This document shows positions 18,764 to 27,917 of a DNA stretch of 38,834 nt, one piece after another (the stretch's first letter is position 1; every line of letters starts with the position of its first letter). The notes under the pieces were generated by a model that worked only from the letters and a program-made list of their open reading frames with translations, did no database searches and was not told the origin of the DNA. Source of the DNA: Bradyrhizobium sp. Its GTDB lineage: Bacteria > Pseudomonadota > Alphaproteobacteria > Rhizobiales > Xanthobacteraceae. The position numbers and the translations under genes are program-made. The DNA lies in assembly GCA_021732175.1 (NCBI GenBank), contig JAKFVP010000276.1, positions 1 to 38,834 on the forward strand, given 5' to 3'.

Positions 18764-18973
18764 TCAGCGCGCCTCGCTGCGCTGGCGCGGCTCGATCGGC
18801 TGCAGCCCGGCCTCGATCATGCGCGCGGAGAGCTGCGCCATGATGGCACGCCGCTCCGCGCTGTCCATCGCCGACCAGCGCGCGATCTCCGGCAGGGTGC
18901 GGCCGCAGCCGAAGCAGAGGTTGGTTCTGGGATCGATCTGGCAGACTGCGATACACGGTGTTTCTTGGCTCAT
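18764..18973 (-). CDS. DUF1289 domain-containing protein
   Basis: This small protein (69 aa from ATG 18973, MSQETPCIAVCQIDPRTNLC) has the four-cysteine pattern of DUF1289, PCIAVC followed by LCFGCGRT. It then has the helix EIARWSAMDSAERRAIMAQL. The cysteines suggest a bound metal or Fe-S centre, but no function is established. A GGA lies shortly before the chosen ATG. The track's start at 19009 adds 12 residues that do not resemble the family. It is 45 nt downstream of the histidine kinase stop. Confidence 0.83.
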   Translation of the reverse strand: MSQETPCIAVCQIDPRTNLCFGCGRTLPEIARWSAMDSAERRAIMAQLSARMIEAGLQPIEPRQRSEAR

Positions 18974-19018
18974 TGTTCCATAGTGAAGGTGAATCGAGGG
19001 CTTGTGCAAGCATGGGCG

Positions 19019-20617
19019 CTACAACCCTGTCCCGGCGCTCATGATTGGCTTGTGCTTCGGCCGCCGTTTCTCGTCGGTGACATTGGCTTCCTCCGGCTGC
19101 AGGGGAGGCGCTTCCTCGGTCATCGGCCCCAGCGCCGACATCACGCGCTCCGGCGGGAAGGTGATGATCACCTCGGTGCCGATGCGCACCTTCGATTTCA
19201 GCGTGAACGTGCCGCCATGCATGTCGACAAGGCTCTTGGCGATCGGCAGGCCAAGCCCCGCGCCTTGCTCGGCCGACTTGATGGAGTTCGAGCCCTGGCC
19301 AAACGAAGCGAGCACGATCGGGATCTCGTCCTCGGGAATGCCCGATCCGGTATCCTTGACGCTGAGATATTGCCCGCCGGAGGCGGTCCAGCCGGCCTTG
19401 AGCCAGATCTCGCCGCCCTGCGGCGTGAACTTGATCGAGTTGGACAACAGGTTCAGCACGATCTGGCGGATCGCACGCTCGTCGCCCCAGATTTTTGGCA
19501 TCGCCTGCTCGAACACCTCGTGGATGGTGATGCCGCGGCTCGAGGCGCGAAGCTTCAACAGATGATGGCAATCGGCGACGACATTGATCAGCGACACCGC
19601 TTCCTCGTTCAGCTCATAGCGGCCGGCCTCGATACGCGACAAATCGAGGATTTCGTTGATGAGGTTCAAGAGGTGAACCCCGGAATTGTGGATGTCGGCG
19701 GAGTATTCCTTGTAGACGGGCACGCTGTGTGCGCCGAAGATTTCACTCTTCATCACCTCGGAAAAGCCCAGGATGGCGTTCAGCGGCGTGCGCAGCTCGT
19801 GGCTCATCTGCGCGAGGAAGCGCGACTTGGCCACGTTGGCTGATTCGGCGCGGTGCCGCGCTTCGTCCGAGATCGCCTTGGCCTGTTCGAGCTCGCCGAT
19901 CAGCGCATCCTTTTCCGCGCGCGCTTCCAGCGTCGCCAGCGTCGTCGAGTGCAGGCGATGGGCGAGCAGGGCGAAGTAGCCTTCGGCGGCGAGTGCCAGC
20001 ACCGCCAGCACGTAATTGTCGAAGGTGCCGCTGAGGATGAAGTTCAGCGCAATCGCCACCGTCACCGGCGCGGTCGCCGCCAGCGCTGCGATCGGCAGGC
20101 TCGCCGCCAGCATGCTGGACACCGCGATCACCAGCAGCATCAGGAACATCATCAGCGTGTTGGAGGCGACGTCGAGGCCCGCGGGCCGGATCAGGATCGC
20201 GGTCCAGGTCAGCCCGTAGAGCAGGTCGAGCAGCACGAAGCGCGTGCGCCATTTGCGCGTCGCGGGCAGCGAGGCCGGCTCGCCGAGGAATTTCGAGCAG
20301 CTTCGGATGATCGCGGCATGGATGCACAGCATGCCGCAGGTCCAGGCCGCAGCGGAGACCGGCTGCATCCAGAAGCCGAACAGCACGCCGGTCGCGACCA
20401 CCAGCAGCATGACGACGAAGGATGCGGATATCCTGGTCTGCGCATACTGGCGCAGCAGTTCCGTATCGAAGGCCGGGCGGGTTCCGCTTGATGACGTTAA
20501 CCGATCGCGCGCCTCGCGCACCCGCTGTGCCGACGCGCGCCGCGCATTGACGGGCGCAGCGGGGGCAGGATCGGCCGGAAGCTGGACAACTTCAGGCTTT
20601 TCAGCGGGTTTACTCAT
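19019..20617 (-). CDS. membrane-bound sensor histidine kinase, PdhS/PleC-DivJ-like
   Basis: The protein has 532 aa from ATG 20617 (MSKPAEKPEV). Five or six hydrophobic helices lie between residues 64 and 217, followed by a coiled coil (about 225-262). The HisKA domain has the phospho-acceptor in FLAQMSHELRTPLNAILGFS (His273) and the segment INEILDLSRIEAGRYEL. The HATPase part shows NLLSNSIKFTP, DTGSGIPEDEI and GAGLGLPIAKSLV. The HisKA region closely resembles the PleC/DivJ/PdhS kinases that act on DivK in the alphaproteobacterial cell cycle; this assignment is by eye. A TTAA-N7-TTAA CtrA-type site lies 100 bp upstream. No receiver domain is attached and no response regulator is adjacent. Confidence 0.85.
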   Translation of the reverse strand: MSKPAEKPEVVQLPADPAPAAPVNARRASAQRVREARDRLTSSSGTRPAFDTELLRQYAQTRISASFVVMLLVVATGVLFGFWMQPVSAAAWTCGMLCIHAAIIRSCSKFLGEPASLPATRKWRTRFVLLDLLYGLTWTAILIRPAGLDVASNTLMMFLMLLVIAVSSMLAASLPIAALAATAPVTVAIALNFILSGTFDNYVLAVLALAAEGYFALLAHRLHSTTLATLEARAEKDALIGELEQAKAISDEARHRAESANVAKSRFLAQMSHELRTPLNAILGFSEVMKSEIFGAHSVPVYKEYSADIHNSGVHLLNLINEILDLSRIEAGRYELNEEAVSLINVVADCHHLLKLRASSRGITIHEVFEQAMPKIWGDERAIRQIVLNLLSNSIKFTPQGGEIWLKAGWTASGGQYLSVKDTGSGIPEDEIPIVLASFGQGSNSIKSAEQGAGLGLPIAKSLVDMHGGTFTLKSKVRIGTEVIITFPPERVMSALGPMTEEAPPLQPEEANVTDEKRRPKHKPIMSAGTGL

Positions 20618-20683
20618 CAGACAACACAATTCTGCCCGCGAACCGCACGGACTTTTGCATCATCTATCTGTGGCCCTAAATGT

Positions 20684-20736
20684 TTAAGCGATGCCTTAAA
20701 GAGCTAAAAAATCCCGTTAACGGGAGGTTAAGTTAA
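20684..20736. promoter_or_regulatory. CtrA-type site cluster upstream of the histidine kinase
   Basis: TTAACGGGAGGTTAA at 20717-20731 is an exact TTAA-N7-TTAA, the CtrA recognition pattern. Further TTAA half-sites are at 20684, 20696 and 20733. Two small palindromes overlap (CCCGTTAACGGG and GGTTAAGTTAACC). The stretch lies 65-120 bp upstream of the kinase start on its strand. Confidence 0.5.
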
Positions 20737-20739
20737 CCT

Positions 20740-21158
20740 TTTGGTCCGCTCGGCGCGGATACCGAGAAGTCCTTGCTGGCGAGCGTGCGCAGGCTCGAAG
20801 CATCAGCGTTTGCTGCCGATGAGCAGCGCGCAGGGAAGCGCTGTTACGCTGCGGTCCGGGGTGACGTCGACAAAAGGTCGAAGCTGCTCAAGGAGCCAAG
20901 GGCTCAATTTTTGATTGAAACCATGATTCGGCGCTGAATCTATAAAAAACTCAGTAATCGTCGTCTATTTGACGCCCTCTGCGCCAACGGCTCCGCCGTT
21001 TCGCGACAGTTGGTATGATATATTTCAAATATAAGTTGAATTCACGGAACCTCGTGTCGCCACGCCCGTTGTGAACTGATCCCCTGGCGCGAAGGGATTG
21101 GTCAGGCGCTAGCCAAAAAGGCCGCTGAAGCTTCAAAACCCCGCGTTTGGAGAACACA
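20740..21158. other. intergenic region with no recognised gene
   Basis: The only ORF here (20951-21283 minus) lacks motifs and overlaps the next gene antisense. The sequence changes from GC-rich to AT-rich around 20900-21040 (TATAAAAAACTC, TATGATATATTTCAAATATAAG), which probably contains the promoter of the small secreted protein. GGAG shortly before 21159 is its ribosome-binding site. Confidence 0.4.
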
Positions 21159-21467
21159 ATGAACAAGATAGCAATCTCTCTCGCGGTGGGCGCGAGCGCA
21201 CTCTTCGTGACTGGCGCGAATGCTGCACCGCTCGCGATCGACCGATTGGTCGCTCGTGACGGCAATGTGCAGAACGTCCGCATGGTATGCGATGACTCCG
21301 GCCGCTGCTGGCGTCAGCGCTCTGAACGACGTGTCATCCTGCGCGAGTCTTACGGAAACGATGTCCGCCGCGACCGCTACGTCCAGCGCCGCGGCTATGA
21401 AGAGCGTGGTGGTATCGGCATCAATGCGCCCGGCGTGAGCGTGGGTATCGGCACCGGGCGCTACTGA
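21159..21467 (+). CDS. small secreted basic protein, unknown function
   Basis: The 102-aa product starts at ATG 21159 (MNKIAISLAVGASALFV), with GGAG about 8 nt upstream. It has a clear Sec signal peptide cut after ANA (about residue 22). The mature part has a possible disulfide (CDDSGRC), is rich in Arg and Tyr in the middle (RRDRYVQRRGYEERG), and ends in a Gly-rich stretch (GIGINAPGVSVGIGTGRY). I do not recognise a named domain. A perfect terminator hairpin follows 16 nt after the stop, so it is monocistronic. Confidence 0.7.
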   Translation: MNKIAISLAVGASALFVTGANAAPLAIDRLVARDGNVQNVRMVCDDSGRCWRQRSERRVILRESYGNDVRRDRYVQRRGYEERGGIGINAPGVSVGIGTGRY

Positions 21468-21483
21468 TAAGCGCGCCTTTTGC

Positions 21484-21514
21484 AAATGGCCGCGGAGAAA
21501 TCCGCGGCCATTTT
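21484..21514 (+). terminator. Rho-independent terminator
   Basis: A perfect 13-bp stem (AAATGGCCGCGGA / TCCGCGGCCATTT) with GAAA loop is followed by a short T-run, right after the small secreted protein gene. Confidence 0.85.
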
Positions 21515-21555
21515 GCGTTGGTGCCCGCGATACACAAAACAAATGCCGTAGCGTC

Positions 21556-21580
21556 GGAACTGCCTTGTGTTCTGTTGGTT
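21556..21580 (+). promoter_or_regulatory. possible EcfG (general stress sigma) promoter
   Basis: GGAAC at 21556-21560 is followed after 16 nt by GGTT. The alphaproteobacterial EcfG consensus is GGAAC-N16/17-CGTT, so the -35 part is exact and the -10 part has one mismatch. It lies about 58 bp before the start of the next small gene. Confidence 0.3.
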
Positions 21581-21638
21581 GATAATGTGACGCCCCGAGA
21601 GCGGTGGGGTTGAAGCCAACCAAGGTCACACCCCCACA

Positions 21639-21890
21639 ATGTTCAGATCCCTGTCAGCCCTGGCGGCAGTCGCGCTCCTCGGAGCTTCAGTCATCGCCTT
21701 ACCCGCACTGGCTCCGAAGGTTGAAGCCAGTGAAGTAACGGTACTCGCCAAGACCGACCGCCTGCAGGTCCGGGCGGATGTGTTAAATTGTGGGACTCAG
21801 GTTTGGCCACAGATCGCAGCGGCATGTCTGCGCACGGCTGGCGAAGGTGCGAAAGTTCTGGAAGCCCGTCTCGTCACCGCCCGCCGGTGA
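21639..21890 (+). CDS. small secreted protein with two cysteines, unknown function
   Basis: The 83-aa product has an N-terminal signal peptide (MFRSLSALAAVALLGASVIALP, probably cut near residue 25-30). The mature peptide ends with the pattern LNCGTQVWPQIAAACLR, whose two cysteines could form a disulfide. I recall short exported proteins with a similar C..Q.WP....CLR pattern in rhizobiales, without known function. No good ribosome-binding site is visible. A possible EcfG promoter lies upstream. Confidence 0.6.
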   Translation: MFRSLSALAAVALLGASVIALPALAPKVEASEVTVLAKTDRLQVRADVLNCGTQVWPQIAAACLRTAGEGAKVLEARLVTARR

Positions 21891-22001
21891 GGTATAGCCG
21901 ACATCTGTCCTGCCCTGTCGCATGGAATCTTGCATGACTTATTCCGTGCAGACGGCGCAATCGCGCGATGATCGCCGCAGCAGTTCGGCGGACCTGAGCG
22001 C

Positions 22002-22220
22002 ATGAAGGATTTCCCGCATGCTTCCTTCCCGCCCGACATGATCGGCGTCATGACGGCAGCGATGGAGAGCGCTGTGTCCTCGCTCCCTCATCCCGTCTCG
22101 TCTGCGCACATCCAATCGCTGGCCGAAACCATTCTGCGCACCACCAAGGAAGGCGAGAGAGACCCCGCAACCCTCGCCAGGATGGCTTTGCTGGAGCTTA
22201 TGATCTCACCGCGAGCCTGA
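22002..22220 (+). CDS. conserved small protein, unknown function
   Basis: The 72-aa product begins MKDFPHASFPPDMIGVMTAAM and contains LPHPVSSAHIQSLAETILRT in its middle, with a C-terminal helix DPATLARMALLELMI. It is predicted to be helical and soluble, with no signal peptide. I recall similar short proteins in Bradyrhizobium genomes, but no function. The ribosome-binding site is weak. It lies between the small secreted proteins and the REC-HWE kinase gene, with 213 bp to the latter. Confidence 0.55.
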   Translation: MKDFPHASFPPDMIGVMTAAMESAVSSLPHPVSSAHIQSLAETILRTTKEGERDPATLARMALLELMISPRA

Positions 22221-22433
22221 TCGGATATTTCTTACGGCTCGGCACGGTTTTAGCTGGCTATTTGTCTGCAATGAGCGCAGCAACGATCTGCGAAACATGA
22301 GTTCAGGCAGTCTCGCTCGGCGTATCGCCCGAATTCATTTGGCTCCCGATGTATTGCCTACCGAAGCCGGTTGCCCGCGTTGGGCAACTTGCGCCGCGCG
22401 GACGCTTATCAACTATCTCGAGGAGAAGCCGCA

Positions 22434-23630
22434 ATGTCGACCGCAACAGGACCGATCGAGGTGCCCAAGGTGCTCGTCGTTGAGGACGAGATGGTCTTGC
22501 GCATGCGTGCCGCCGATATCGTGGAAGATGCCGGGTTTTGTCCTGTGGAAGCCGTGAATGCCGACGAGGCGATGGCCATTCTGGAAACCAGTTCGGATAT
22601 TGCTCTGCTGTTCACGGATATTCAGATGCCCGGCAGCATGGACGGTCTGAAGCTGGCCCACGCCGTGCACGCGCGCTGGCCTGCCATCAAGATCGTGCTG
22701 GTTTCCGGTCAGGTGAGACCGTCCGACGCCGAAAGGCCCGTCGACAGCCACTTCTTCGGGAAGCCGCTCGGCGTCGAGCAAATGATTGCCGAATTGCAGA
22801 CCATGGTGGGGGCGGGCGCGCTGAAGATCCTTCCTGGGACTCCCCTGGCGCAGTCCGGAGAGGGCGTTCATCCGGGCACGCCGATCGATCCGCCGTCCCG
22901 CTCCGCACACGAGATGGCATTGTCGGCGGAGAACGACAATCTTCGCCTGTTGCTGGAACAAGCCGAGATCGATGCCAAGGCCCTGCTTTCGCAAGCCGGG
23001 ATCGACGCCGAGGAGCGGGAGGCTGCCGACAAGCTGCAAAAGCTCATTCTTGGAGAACTGCATCATCGTATCAAGAACACGCTAGCCACCGTCAGCGCCA
23101 TCGCATCGCAAAGCTTCCGGGCGGCGACCAGCATCGAACATGGACAGACGGCCATGGAAGGCCGTCTGCTCGCGCTCGGACGCGCCCACGATCTGCTGAT
23201 GCAGGTCAGTTGGTCCAGTGCCAGTCTCACTCATACCCTTAGCGGTGCGACCGAGCCGTATGACAGCCAGGGGATGCGGCGATTCCATTTCAACGGGCCG
23301 GATATCAGGATCACCTCAGGCGCCGTCATCGCGATCGCGATGACGCTCAACGAGCTTTGCACCAACACCACCAAATTTGGCGCGCTCTCGAAGGTTAACG
23401 GCCGCGTTGAAATCGCGTGGACGATCGACGAAGAGAAGCAGCGCATGCGCCTGACTTGGACTGAAAAGGATGGCCCGCCGGTTCAGCAGCCGGCGCGGCG
23501 CAGCTTCGGCACGCGCATGATGCAGTCGCTGGGGCAGCAATTGAATGGCAGCGTGCAGCTCACCTACGATCCATCCGGATTTGTCTATCTTCTGGATGTG
23601 CCGCTTGCTTCAATCATTGCGACTGTATGA
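22434..23630 (+). CDS. response regulator receiver - HWE histidine kinase fusion
   Basis: The start is ATG 22434, with GAGGAG just before it (398 aa). Residues 10-125 are a receiver domain: VLVVEDE, phospho-acceptor Asp62 in FTDIQMPGSMDG, Ser/Thr in LVSGQ and Lys110 in FFGKPLG. A linker with a coiled-coil stretch (about 160-205) leads to an HWE-type kinase: H-box ELHHRIKNTLATVSAIA (His211), N-box LNELCTNTTKFGALS near 325, the WxE feature LTWTEKDGPPV near 358, and SFGTRMM. It has no membrane segment, so it is a soluble kinase fed by phosphorylation of its own receiver. HWE kinases in this group often feed the PhyR-EcfG stress response; that link is inferred. Confidence 0.88.
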   Translation: MSTATGPIEVPKVLVVEDEMVLRMRAADIVEDAGFCPVEAVNADEAMAILETSSDIALLFTDIQMPGSMDGLKLAHAVHARWPAIKIVLVSGQVRPSDAERPVDSHFFGKPLGVEQMIAELQTMVGAGALKILPGTPLAQSGEGVHPGTPIDPPSRSAHEMALSAENDNLRLLLEQAEIDAKALLSQAGIDAEEREAADKLQKLILGELHHRIKNTLATVSAIASQSFRAATSIEHGQTAMEGRLLALGRAHDLLMQVSWSSASLTHTLSGATEPYDSQGMRRFHFNGPDIRITSGAVIAIAMTLNELCTNTTKFGALSKVNGRVEIAWTIDEEKQRMRLTWTEKDGPPVQQPARRSFGTRMMQSLGQQLNGSVQLTYDPSGFVYLLDVPLASIIATV

Positions 23631-23705
23631 GGAACCGCCTCCGCAATTGGGAAGAGGCGACATGGCGCAATCTCGGATTGGCGCCAGTCAACGCCAAACC
23701 CAGGC

Positions 23706-24578
23706 TCAGCGCTCCAGCCGCGCCATCAGGCTCGACGTGTCCCAGCGCTTGCCGCCCATCTTCTCCACTTCAGCATAGAACTGATCGACCAGCGCGGTGA
23801 CGGGCAGGTTAGCGCCGTTACGGCGGGCTTCGGCGATGCAGATCGACAGATCCTTGCGCATCCACTCCACCGCGAAGCCGAAATCGTACTTGTTCTCGTT
23901 CATGGTCTTGTAGCGGTTCTCCATCTGCCAGGACTGCGCCGCGCCCTTGGAGATGGTGTCGACGACAGCGGGGATATCGAGCCCGGACTTCCGCGCAAAG
24001 TGCAGTCCCTCGGACAGGCCCTGGACGAGGCCGGCGATGCAGATCTGGTTGACCATTTTTGTCAGTTGGCCGGCGCCGGCAGGGCCGAGGCGCTTGCACA
24101 TCCGCGCATAGGCGGAGTTGATGATCGGCTCGGCCGCGGCATAGGCATCCTCGTTGCCGCCGCACATCACGGTCAGCACGCCGTTCTCGGCGCCGGCCTG
24201 GCCGCCGGACACCGGCGCATCGACGAATTTGAAGCCGGCCTTGGCGGCTGCCTCGTTCAGTTCACGTGCCACTTCAGCCGAGGCCGTGGTGTGGTCGACG
24301 AAGACCGCGCCCTTCTTCATGCCGGCAAACGCGCCATCGGGGCCGATGGTCACCGCGCGCAGATCGTTGTCGTTGCCGACGCAGCACATCACGAAATCCT
24401 GGCCCTCGGCGGCAGCCTTCGGCGTTGCCGCAGTCTTGCCGCCGAACTTGTCGGCCCATTCCTTGGCCTTGGCGGCGGTGCGGTTGTAGACGGTCACCTC
24501 ATGGCCGCCCTTTTTGACGAGGTGTCCCGCCATCGGGAAACCCATCACGCCGAGACCGAGAAAAGCGACTTTCGCCAT
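23706..24578 (-). CDS. NAD(P)-dependent oxidoreductase of the 3-hydroxyisobutyrate dehydrogenase family
   Basis: This 290-aa beta-hydroxyacid dehydrogenase starts MAKVAFLGLGVMGFPMAGHL, the Rossmann motif GLGVMG of the family. It then shows TVYNRT (cofactor selectivity loop), the substrate-binding DAPVSGGQAGAENG near residue 122, and the catalytic Lys segment GAGQLTKMVNQ near 172. The C-terminal part ARKSGLDIPAVVDTI and FGFAVEWMRKDL is typical. Likely substrates are 3-hydroxyisobutyrate, tartronate semialdehyde or related acids; the sequence alone does not decide between them. It diverges from the VOC gene. Confidence 0.88.
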   Translation of the reverse strand: MAKVAFLGLGVMGFPMAGHLVKKGGHEVTVYNRTAAKAKEWADKFGGKTAATPKAAAEGQDFVMCCVGNDNDLRAVTIGPDGAFAGMKKGAVFVDHTTASAEVARELNEAAAKAGFKFVDAPVSGGQAGAENGVLTVMCGGNEDAYAAAEPIINSAYARMCKRLGPAGAGQLTKMVNQICIAGLVQGLSEGLHFARKSGLDIPAVVDTISKGAAQSWQMENRYKTMNENKYDFGFAVEWMRKDLSICIAEARRNGANLPVTALVDQFYAEVEKMGGKRWDTSSLMARLER

Positions 24579-24757
24579 CGTTTTTACCTTGGGATTTTGG
24601 GCCGGCGACCCTGGAAATGGGCCGGGCGGTTCTTGGAGGGAGGGCGCACCATAACCGCTGCGCAGGGGAGGGCAACGGCTTCGTTTGGCTGAAATGGCCG
24701 GTTATGTGCTATGATTGCCAATCAAAAACAGGATTAACAAAAACGGGAGTGTTTCGC

Positions 24758-25195
24758 ATGGGCGTGAGCGTCGGTACCCTCGACCATTTCAATATCCGGA
24801 CCCGGAATCTCGCCGATACCGTCCGCTTCTATGAGGACATCCTGGGCCTCGAAAAGGGCCCGCGGCCCAACTTCGCCTTCCCGGGCGCGTGGATGTACAG
24901 CGAGGGCAAGGCGGTGGTGCACCTCGTGGACATCTCCAAGACCGAGGAGAAACAGAAGCCGGATTCCGGCGTTGTCCATCACGTCGCCTTCGCCTCGACC
25001 GGTTTCGACGGCATGAAGAAGCGCCTGCAATCGAAGGGCATGGCATTCGACTCCCGCCAGGTTCCGGGCGGCGATCTCTGGCAGATCTTCGTCGACGATC
25101 CCAATGGCGTGATGATCGAGCTGAACTACGAGGCTGCCAAGGAAGGGGGCGCCGTTGCGCCCGTGGAGACCCGGGAAGACATCGGCGCCCGGTAG
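24758..25195 (+). CDS. VOC family protein
   Basis: This 145-aa protein starts at ATG 24758 (MGVSVGTLDHFNIRTRNLAD), with GGGAG about 10 nt upstream. The track's start at 24617 includes unrelated sequence. It has the two half-domains of a glyoxalase-fold protein, with metal ligand candidates in LDHFNI (His), HHVAFAS (His) and GVMIELNY (Glu). These fit a metal-dependent lyase, epimerase or dioxygenase. The substrate is unknown. It is transcribed towards mrp, 59 nt away, and may share its transcript. Confidence 0.87.
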   Translation: MGVSVGTLDHFNIRTRNLADTVRFYEDILGLEKGPRPNFAFPGAWMYSEGKAVVHLVDISKTEEKQKPDSGVVHHVAFASTGFDGMKKRLQSKGMAFDSRQVPGGDLWQIFVDDPNGVMIELNYEAAKEGGAVAPVETREDIGAR

Positions 25196-25254
25196 CAATT
25201 CCCGCGTAATCGCTCTATAGGCGCTTCCGGTAGTCGTTTTTGGGAGATGCGCTT

Positions 25255-26427
25255 GTGAGCGTGACGCAGCAGCAGGTAATGGATGCCCTTTCCAAGGTGA
25301 TGTCGCCGCGTGGCGTCGCCTTGCCCAACGCCAATGTGCTGTCGGCGATCACGGTCTCCGACGGCAAGGTGTTTTTCTCCATCAATGTGGATGCCGCCGA
25401 AGCCCGCGCCTGGGAGAGCGTGCGCGGGCAGGCGGAAACCGTCGTGCGCGCCATTCCCGGCGTGAGCACGGCGATGATCGCGCTCACCGCCGAACGCAAG
25501 CCCGGTTCAGCCGCGCCGCCGCCGGTGCCGCAGCAGCCGCATCGCCATGCGCCGGGCCAGTCTTCAAGCCATTCCCATGGCGGCGGCGTGCAGCCGGTGG
25601 CCACGCACAAGCCGCCGCAGGGCGGGCAGAACCCGATGTCGAAGCAGGCGGAGATTCCCGGCATTGCCGCGATCATCGCGGTCGCCTCCGGCAAGGGCGG
25701 CGTCGGCAAGTCCACGACCGCGCTCAACCTCGCGCTGGGCCTGCGCGATCAGGGGCTTCGCGTCGGCCTTCTGGACGCCGACATTTACGGACCCTCGGTG
25801 CCGCGGCTGACCGGCATCCACGACAAGCCGCAGCTCAACGCCGATCGCAAGATGATCCCGATCAGCCGTTTCGGGCTCTCGATCATGTCGATCGGATTTT
25901 TGGTCGAGGAAGACACCGCGATGATCTGGCGCGGGCCGATGGTGATGTCCGCCATCACCCAGATGCTGCGCGACGTCGCCTGGGGCACGCTCGACGTGCT
26001 CGTCGTCGACATGCCGCCGGGCACCGGCGATGCGCAGCTCACGCTGGCGCAGAACGTGCCGCTCAAGGGCGCCGTCATCATCTCGACGCCGCAGGATCTG
26101 TCGCTGATCGACGCGCGGCGGGGACTAGCCATGTTCAAGAAGGTCAACGTGCCCGTGCTCGGGATCGTCGAGAACATGAGCTATTTCCAGTGCCCGCAAT
26201 GCGGCACGCGCTCGGATATTTTCGGCCATGGCGGGGCGCGCCACGAGGCCGAAAAACTCGGGGTTCCCTTCCTCGGCGAGATCCCGCTGCACATCTCGAT
26301 TCGCACCACCTCCGATGCCGGCACTCCGGTCGTCGACAGCGAGCCGGATGGACCCCATGCGGCGATCTACCGGGCCATCGGTGCCAAGGTTCGCGAGCAG
26401 CTTCAGGGCGTTATCGCCGCCGCCTGA
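25255..26427 (+). CDS. Mrp/ApbC family iron-sulfur cluster carrier ATPase
   Basis: The start is GTG 25255 (390 aa), preceded by GGGAG; the track's TTG at 25240 is unlikely. Residues 1-85 are a MIP18/DUF59-like domain (VTQQQVMDALSKVMSPRG). A His/Pro-rich linker (about 90-130) leads to the P-loop ATPase: deviant Walker A GKGGVGKST near 150, DADIYGPSVPRLTG near 178, VVDMPPGTGDAQLTLAQ near 250, and the Fe-S-binding pair in FQCPQCG near 312. It delivers Fe-S clusters to apoproteins in the cytoplasm. The long His-rich linker is typical of alphaproteobacterial members. Confidence 0.93.
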   Translation: MSVTQQQVMDALSKVMSPRGVALPNANVLSAITVSDGKVFFSINVDAAEARAWESVRGQAETVVRAIPGVSTAMIALTAERKPGSAAPPPVPQQPHRHAPGQSSSHSHGGGVQPVATHKPPQGGQNPMSKQAEIPGIAAIIAVASGKGGVGKSTTALNLALGLRDQGLRVGLLDADIYGPSVPRLTGIHDKPQLNADRKMIPISRFGLSIMSIGFLVEEDTAMIWRGPMVMSAITQMLRDVAWGTLDVLVVDMPPGTGDAQLTLAQNVPLKGAVIISTPQDLSLIDARRGLAMFKKVNVPVLGIVENMSYFQCPQCGTRSDIFGHGGARHEAEKLGVPFLGEIPLHISIRTTSDAGTPVVDSEPDGPHAAIYRAIGAKVREQLQGVIAAA

Positions 26428-26538
26428 AGGGTCCCTTCAACTTTGGTTTTATTCAGTGCTGTCATGCCTTTGTCGCGTTTCCGCGACCGAACTTCCGTGT
26501 TAAAGCGCCCCCCGCCAGAGCGTCGCCGGCCCCTGTGA

Positions 26539-27690
<1,152 letters not shown>

Positions 27691-27716
27691 TCTCTACTTT
27701 AGTCTGACAAGAACAG

Positions 27717-27748
27717 GCCCGGCCCCCTCGCGGGGGCCGGGCTTTTTT
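27717..27748 (+). terminator. strong Rho-independent terminator between the two TRAP binding-protein genes
   Basis: A perfect 11-bp GC-rich stem (GCCCGGCCCCC / GGGGGCCGGGC) with a TCGC loop is followed by six Ts. It separates the two paralogues into different transcription units. Confidence 0.92.
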
Positions 27749-27917
27749 GCGTCCTGCGCCCGGTTTCGGGATGGAAATCGGGCAGGGGTTGTTCCATGCT
27801 CGACAGGCCTCGCCAAGAAGGCCGAAAGCGCTTCCCGGCAAAGCCCTTGACGCTTTGTCTGCAGATGACGCCTCAACAAGAAAAGCATCAGACACAAACA
27901 CCCAAGGGCAGGTTTCA

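Noticed and set aside
20951-21283. 110-aa minus-strand ORF in the gap before the small secreted protein
   Set aside because: Overlaps the secreted protein antisense, has no ribosome-binding site and no known motif.
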